A stretch of 36,861 nt of DNA, from the NCBI GenBank assembly GCA_031292665.1, contig JARLGR010000007.1, forward strand, positions 1-36,861. Direction: 5' to 3'. This DNA is from Mycobacterium sp. GTDB lineage: Bacteria > Actinomycetota > Actinomycetes > Mycobacteriales > Mycobacteriaceae. This document shows positions 32,342 through 36,861 of the stretch, piece by piece (positions within the stretch are counted from its first letter, which is position 1; every line of letters begins with the position of its first letter). The translations under genes and the position numbers were made by a program. The notes beneath the pieces are model-generated. The model was not told where the DNA came from. It worked only from the letters and a program-made list of their open reading frames with translations, and searched no databases.

Positions 32342-32355
32342 TAGAACGTGTTACA
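32342..32355. promoter_or_regulatory. KstR operator between fdxD and fadE26
   Basis: TAGAACGTGTTACA fits TnnAACnnGTTnnA at every fixed position, in the divergent interval between fdxD (start 32234) and fadE26 (start 32437). A single site here could repress both directions. The M. tuberculosis locus has a KstR site in the same place, to my knowledge. Confidence 0.85.
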
Positions 32356-32436
32356 ACCGGGGAGACGAACGGGTAGCCCTTGGTCGGGCCGCGGCTCGGG
32401 ACCTGCAAACGACGTTCAACGTGAAGGACGGCTGGA

Positions 32437-33618
32437 ATGCGCATCAGTTACACCCCTGAGCAGGAGGACCTGCGTCGCGAGCTGCGGTCGTACTTCACCA
32501 CCCTGATGACGCCGGAGCGCCGGGAGGCGCTGAGTTCCATACAGGGCGAGATCGGGACCGGAAATGTTTACCGGGAGACCGTCGCCCAGATGGGCAAGGA
32601 TGGCTGGCTCACCCTGAACTGGCCCGAGGAGTACGGCGGTCAGGACCGCGCCCCGATGGACTCGCTGATCTTCGCCGACGAGGCGGCCATCGCGGGCGCG
32701 CCGGTGCCATTCCTGACGATCAACAGCGTCGCGCCGACGATCATGGCCTACGGCAGCGACGAGCAGAAGAAGTTCTTCCTGCCGAAGATCGCCGCGGGCG
32801 ACCTGCACTTCTCGATCGGCTACTCCGAGCCCGGGGCGGGCACCGACCTGGCCGCCCTGCGCACCACCGCTGTCCGCGACGGCGACGACTATGTGATCAA
32901 CGGCCAGAAGATGTGGACCAGCCTGATCCCCTACGCCGACTACGTCTGGCTGGCGGTGCGCACCAACACCGAGGCGAAAAAGCACCGGGGCATCTCGGTG
33001 CTGATCGTGCCGACGACCGCGGAAGGTTTCTCGTGGACCCCGGTGCACACCATGGCCGGGCCCGACACCAGCGCCACCTACTACTCCGATGTGCGCGTGC
33101 CGGTCAGCAACCGGGTCGGCGAGGAGAACGGCGGCTGGAAGCTGGTAACCAACCAGCTCAACCACGAGCGCGTCGCCCTGGTGTCGTCGGCGCCGATCTT
33201 CATGGCCCTGCGCGAGGTTCGGGAATGGGCCCAGAACACCAAGGACGTCGGTGGGGCCCGGCTCATCGACTCGGAGTGGGTGCAGCTCAACCTGGCCCGC
33301 GTGCACGCCAAGGCCGAGGTGCTCAAGCTGATCAACTGGGAGCTGGCCTCGTCGCAAAGCGAGGCCCTGTCGCCGGCCGATGCGTCGGCGGCCAAGGTGT
33401 TCGGCACCGAGTTGGCCACCGAGGCCTACCGACTGCTGATGGAGGTGCTGGGTACCGCGGCGACCGTCCGCCAGGATTCGCCGGGCGCGTTGCTGCGCGG
33501 CCGCGTCGAGCGGATGCACCGCGCGTGCCTGATCCTGACCTTCGGCGGCGGCACCAACGAAGTACAACGCGACATCATCGGCATGGTCGCGTTGGGACTG
33601 CCGCGAGCCAACCGCTGA
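32437..33618 (+). CDS. fadE26: Acyl-CoA dehydrogenase FadE26
   Basis: The product has 393 residues. N-terminal helical domain (RISYTPEQEDLRRELRSYF), mid beta domain with YSEPGAGTDLAALRT (about 129-143), and C-terminal helices ending VERMHRACLILTFGGGTNEVQ. The substrate-binding and FAD-binding elements are intact. FadE26 and FadE27 form a heteromeric enzyme (ChsE4-ChsE5) that introduces the double bond in the first beta-oxidation round of the C27 cholesterol side chain. Its gene begins 81 bases after the KstR site and is followed 25 bases later by fadE27. It is cytoplasmic. Confidence 0.95.
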   Translation: MRISYTPEQEDLRRELRSYFTTLMTPERREALSSIQGEIGTGNVYRETVAQMGKDGWLTLNWPEEYGGQDRAPMDSLIFADEAAIAGAPVPFLTINSVAPTIMAYGSDEQKKFFLPKIAAGDLHFSIGYSEPGAGTDLAALRTTAVRDGDDYVINGQKMWTSLIPYADYVWLAVRTNTEAKKHRGISVLIVPTTAEGFSWTPVHTMAGPDTSATYYSDVRVPVSNRVGEENGGWKLVTNQLNHERVALVSSAPIFMALREVREWAQNTKDVGGARLIDSEWVQLNLARVHAKAEVLKLINWELASSQSEALSPADASAAKVFGTELATEAYRLLMEVLGTAATVRQDSPGALLRGRVERMHRACLILTFGGGTNEVQRDIIGMVALGLPRANR

Positions 33619-33643
33619 GCCTCTAATCTAAGGACGAATACCG

Positions 33644-34741
33644 ATGGACTTCACCACCACCGAAGCGGCACACGACCTCGGCGGCCTCGTCGACACAATC
33701 GTCGACGCCGTATGCACGCCGGAGCACCAGCGCGAGCTGGACGGGCTCGATCAACGATTCGACCGCCGGCTGTGGCGCAAGCTCGTCGAGTCCGACATTC
33801 TGACCAGCGCCTCGCCGGCGTCGTTGGGCGGCGACGGTTTTGGTGCGCTAGAGCAAATCGCCATTTTGGTGGCACTGGGCCACCAGCTGGCGGCCGTGCC
33901 GTACCTCGAGTCGGTGGTGCTGGGCGCCGGTGCGCTGGCCCGATTCGGCTCCGAGGATCTGCAGAAAAACTGGGGCGCCCCCGCGGTTTCCGGGGAGAAA
34001 ATCCTCACCGCCGCGCTGTTGGGTGAGATGGGTGAGGGTCCGGTGCAGGCCGTCCGCGCCGGCGACGGCTACCGGATCACCGGCACTCGCACTCAGGTCG
34101 GCTTCGGCCCTGTGGCGGACGCATTCCTGGTTCCGGCCGAAACCGATTCGGGGACAGCGGTTTTTCTGGTTGCCGCCGAGAACCCCGGGGTGACGGTGAC
34201 CCAGATCGAGACCACCGGACTCGGCAGCGTCGGACACCTGGCGCTCGAGGGCACCGAGGTGGACGGGACCCGGATGGTCGGCGGGGCCGAGGCCGTGGTC
34301 TGGCTCGACACCCTCGCCACCCTGGGCCGCAGCGCGTTTCAGCTCGGGGTGCTCGAACGGGGCCTGCAGCTGACCGCCGAATACGCGCGCACCCGTGAGC
34401 AGTTCGACCGCCCGATCGGCAGCTTCCAGGCGGTGGCGCAGCGGCTGGCCGACGGATACATCGACGTCAAGGGGTTGCGGCTGACGCTCACCCAGGCGGC
34501 CTGGCGCGTCTCGGAGGACATCCCCGCCGAGATCGACGTGGCCAGCGCGGCGTTCTGGGCCGCCGACGCCGGGCATCGGGTGGCGCACACCATCGTGCAC
34601 GTGCACGGCGGTGTTGGCGTCGACACCGACCACCCGGTGCACCGTTACTTCCTGGCCGCCAAGGAAACCGAGTTCGCGTTGGGCGGCGCCACGGGACAGC
34701 TTCGCCGGATCGGCCGTGAACTCGCCGAAACCCCTGCTTAG
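33644..34741 (+). CDS. fadE27: Acyl-CoA dehydrogenase FadE27
   Basis: The product has 365 residues, preceded by AAGGACG. It has the acyl-CoA dehydrogenase fold, but the mid domain is divergent and lacks the usual SEPxAGSD motif seen in FadE26, as expected for the smaller partner of a heteromer. The C-terminal half keeps EYARTREQFDRPIGSFQAV and HVHGGVGVDTDHPVHRYF, which bind FAD in the family. It acts only with FadE26 (ChsE4-ChsE5). The last 26 bases overlap the fadD17 start, so translation is coupled. Confidence 0.95.
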   Translation: MDFTTTEAAHDLGGLVDTIVDAVCTPEHQRELDGLDQRFDRRLWRKLVESDILTSASPASLGGDGFGALEQIAILVALGHQLAAVPYLESVVLGAGALARFGSEDLQKNWGAPAVSGEKILTAALLGEMGEGPVQAVRAGDGYRITGTRTQVGFGPVADAFLVPAETDSGTAVFLVAAENPGVTVTQIETTGLGSVGHLALEGTEVDGTRMVGGAEAVVWLDTLATLGRSAFQLGVLERGLQLTAEYARTREQFDRPIGSFQAVAQRLADGYIDVKGLRLTLTQAAWRVSEDIPAEIDVASAAFWAADAGHRVAHTIVHVHGGVGVDTDHPVHRYFLAAKETEFALGGATGQLRRIGRELAETPA

Positions 34742-36245
34742 CCCGACCGAGCTGACGGTCACCGAACTCCTGGTGCCGCTGGCCGAGATCGACGACCGCG
34801 GTGTCTATTTCGAGGACTCGTTCACGAGTTGGCGTGATCACCTCCGGTACGGCGCCGCCCTCGCGGCGGCGCTGCGCGAGCGCCTCGACCCTTCGCGACC
34901 ACCGCACGTCGGCGTGCTGTTGGAGAACACCCCGTTCTTTTCGGCGATGCTGGTGGCGGCGGGGATGTCCGGGATCGTGCCGGTGGGGCTCAACCCGGTG
35001 CGCCGCGGCGCGGCGCTGGCCCGCGACATCGCCACCGCCGACTGCCAACTGGTGCTGGCCGACTCGAATTCTACCGCCCCACTTGGCGATATCGAGCACG
35101 TGAACGTCGACTCCCCCGAGTGGGCCGACGAGGTGGACTCACATCGGAACGGCGAGCAGCATTTTCAGTCCGCTTCGCCGGCGGACCTTTTCATGCTGCT
35201 CTTCACCTCCGGCACCAGCGGTGAGCCGAAGGCGGTCAAGTGCAGCCACGGCAAGGTTGCCGTCGCCGGGGCGACGATGACGCAGCGCTTCGGCCTCGGC
35301 CGCGACGACGTCTGCTATGTGTCGATGCCGTTGTTCCATTCCAACGCGGTGCTGGTGGGCTGGTCGGTCGCGGCGGCGAGCCGGGGATCAATGGCGTTGC
35401 GGCGCAAGTTTTCCGCGTCCAACTTCTTGGTCGATGTGCGCCGCTACGGCGTAACCTACGCCAACTACGTTGGCAAGCCGTTGTCGTATGTGCTCGCCAC
35501 ACCCGAGCGGGCGGACGACGCGGACAACCCGCTGCGGGCGGTGTACGGCAACGAGGGCGTACCCGCCGACATCGAGCGCTTCGGCCGCCGGTTCGGGTGT
35601 GTGGTTCAGGACGGGTTCGGGTCAACCGAAGGCGGCGTGGCGATCGCACGCACCCCGGATACCCCGCCGAACGGGTTGGGTCCGCTGCCCGAGGGCATCG
35701 AGATCGTCGACCCCGACACCGGCGAACCCTGCCCCCCGGGCATTGTCGGTGAACTGGTTAACGTCGCCGGGCCGGGCCGCTTCGAGGGTTACTACAACGA
35801 CGAGGGGGCCGAGGCCGAGCGGATGGCGGGCGGGGTCTACCACAGTGGCGACCTCGCCTACCGCGATGGCGCCGGGTTCGCGTATTTCGCAGGGCGGCTT
35901 GGTGATTGGATGCGGGTCGACGGGGAGAACCTGGGCGCGGCGCCGATCGAGCGGGTGCTGATGCGCCATCCGGACGTGACCGAGGTAGCGGTGTATGCGG
36001 TGCCCGATCCCGTCGTCGGCGACCAGGTCATGGCGGCGTTGGTGATGGCAGCGGGCAGGGACTTCGATGCCGAGAAATTCCGCGCCTTCCTGGCCGGGCA
36101 GCCCGACCTGGGCCCCAAGCAGTGGCCGTCGTACGTCCGGGTCAGCGCCGAGCTGCCGCGCACCGTGACGTTCAAGGTTTTGAAGCGTCAGTTGTCGGCC
36201 GAGGCTGTCGATTGCGCCGATCCGGTCTACCCCATTCGCCGGTAG
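34716..36245 (+). CDS. fadD17: Fatty-acid/steroid CoA ligase FadD17
   Basis: The product has 509 residues. I chose GTG 34716, inside the end of fadE27, because it places a short lead before VTELLVPLAEIDDRG, the conserved N-terminus of FadD17; the open frame further upstream is antisense to nothing but overlaps fadE27 without need. Adenylating-enzyme motifs: FTSGTSGEPKAVK (about 168-180), DGFGSTEGGVAI, YHSGDLAYRD and GRLGDWMRVDGENL. It activates a carboxylic acid to acyl-AMP and then acyl-CoA; M. tuberculosis FadD17 has been described as acting on C24 steroid side chains. It is cytoplasmic and in the KstR-controlled fadE26-fadE27-fadD17 unit. Confidence 0.95.
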   Translation: MNSPKPLLSPTELTVTELLVPLAEIDDRGVYFEDSFTSWRDHLRYGAALAAALRERLDPSRPPHVGVLLENTPFFSAMLVAAGMSGIVPVGLNPVRRGAALARDIATADCQLVLADSNSTAPLGDIEHVNVDSPEWADEVDSHRNGEQHFQSASPADLFMLLFTSGTSGEPKAVKCSHGKVAVAGATMTQRFGLGRDDVCYVSMPLFHSNAVLVGWSVAAASRGSMALRRKFSASNFLVDVRRYGVTYANYVGKPLSYVLATPERADDADNPLRAVYGNEGVPADIERFGRRFGCVVQDGFGSTEGGVAIARTPDTPPNGLGPLPEGIEIVDPDTGEPCPPGIVGELVNVAGPGRFEGYYNDEGAEAERMAGGVYHSGDLAYRDGAGFAYFAGRLGDWMRVDGENLGAAPIERVLMRHPDVTEVAVYAVPDPVVGDQVMAALVMAAGRDFDAEKFRAFLAGQPDLGPKQWPSYVRVSAELPRTVTFKVLKRQLSAEAVDCADPVYPIRR

Positions 36246-36249
36246 CGCG

Positions 36250-36861
36250 ATGAGGCACCAGCTGCAGGCGAGCTTCGGGCAGCTTTGCGACGGAGTTCCG
36301 GCCACCATCGGCGCGGCGATCGTCGCACCGGGAGGCGCGCTCTTTTCGTTCGGTGAGTGGTCGACTGGAGTCGCCTGGTCGACCATCAAGGTCCCCTTGG
36401 CGATCGCGGCTTTGCGCAGCGACCGATCTCGGGCGGGAGGACTACTGGGCAAAGTGATCAGCGAGTCCGACAACCCCGCGTCCGAGGCATTGTGGTCGCA
36501 GTTGGGCGCACCGGCCGACGCCGCGCGCCGGGTGCGGGCCGTCATCGCGGAGGCGGGCGATCCGGACACCGTGGTCGAATCGCGAAGGCTCCGGCAGGGT
36601 TTCACCCCGTTCGGTCAAACGCAGTGGTCACTGATTCGGCAGGCGGGCTTCGCCGCGCGGCTGCCGTCGCTTGGCGAGGCGGCCACCGTGATCGCGCTGA
36701 TGCACCGCCTCACCGCCGCCCAGCGCTGGGGTCTGGCCGCCAAAGGCTTTGCCGCCAAGGGCGGTTGGGGCCCGGGACTGCGCGGTGACTATCTGGTCCG
36801 GCAGTTCGGGATGGTCCCGGCCGCCTCCGGGCATGTCGGTGTGGCGTTGGCGGCGCAGGCC
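36250..36861 (+). CDS. Beta-lactamase-fold serine hydrolase, 3' end outside window
   Basis: The ATG at 36250 lies 4 bases after the fadD17 stop and opens a frame that runs through the right edge (204 codons visible). Motifs of the penicillin-recognising serine hydrolases appear in order: WSTIKVPLAIAAL with a Ser-x-x-Lys (about 48-60), SESDNPASEALW resembling the SDN motif (about 76-87), and KGGWGPG in the place of the KTG motif (about 176-182). There is no evident signal peptide (MRHQLQASFGQLCDG), so it may be cytoplasmic, unlike true beta-lactamases. Close spacing suggests co-transcription with the cholesterol genes. In M. tuberculosis a PE_PGRS gene follows fadD17, so this neighbour differs. 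Substrate unknown. Confidence 0.75.
   Translation, partial: MRHQLQASFGQLCDGVPATIGAAIVAPGGALFSFGEWSTGVAWSTIKVPLAIAALRSDRSRAGGLLGKVISESDNPASEALWSQLGAPADAARRVRAVIAEAGDPDTVVESRRLRQGFTPFGQTQWSLIRQAGFAARLPSLGEAATVIALMHRLTAAQRWGLAAKGFAAKGGWGPGLRGDYLVRQFGMVPAASGHVGVALAAQA

Overview
The window is chromosomal DNA of a mycobacterium, most likely a slow-growing non-tuberculous species. It has high GC, many GTG and TTG starts, an LpqH-type lipoprotein, a CpsA-type LytR-CpsA-Psr protein, otsA, and a complete mce4 cholesterol-import locus. From memory, the gene order from about 18,060 to 36,245 matches M. tuberculosis Rv3489 to Rv3506. The right part (18-36 kb) is therefore conserved core genome and the left part (1-12 kb) is more accessory.

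Left region (1-12.4 kb). It opens inside a large cyclase/ATPase/TPR signalling protein cut by the window edge. Next come a low-confidence small ORF and a membrane-protein gene broken by an in-frame TGA. A toxin-antitoxin pair of the Xre/MbcA/ParS-RES type follows; its promoter, operator and start codon appear to overlap. Exported and metabolic genes come next: a lytic transglycosylase lipoprotein, an enoyl-CoA hydratase, a Pro/Gly-rich secreted protein with DNA-level tandem repeats, an LpqH-family lipoprotein, a secreted trypsin-like protease, and two alpha/beta hydrolases.

Middle region (12.4-20.4 kb). This holds cpsA (cell-wall polymer transfer), two SDR oxidoreductases, a beta-hydroxyacid dehydrogenase, a crotonase-fold protein that lacks both hydratase glutamates, a 54-residue ORF joined directly to otsA (trehalose-6-phosphate synthase), and a secreted Rv3491-like protein. 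One SDR (start 16626) has a sequence matching the KstR operator just upstream, which places it in the cholesterol regulon by inference.

Right region (20.4-36.9 kb). The minus-strand mce4 operon reads hsd4A, yrbE4A, yrbE4B, mce4A-F, then two Mce-associated proteins, with stop/start overlaps at most junctions of the mce genes. It encodes the membrane importer for cholesterol. fdxD and hsd4A lie upstream of it. Divergently transcribed are fadE26, fadE27 and fadD17, enzymes of cholesterol side-chain beta-oxidation. A perfect KstR-type operator sits between fdxD and fadE26. A serine hydrolase with beta-lactamase-like motifs begins 4 bases after fadD17 and runs off the right end.

No rRNA, tRNA, CRISPR array, insertion sequence, integrase or attachment site was recognised. 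All assignments come from reading the sequence and from memory of families; no database search was run.
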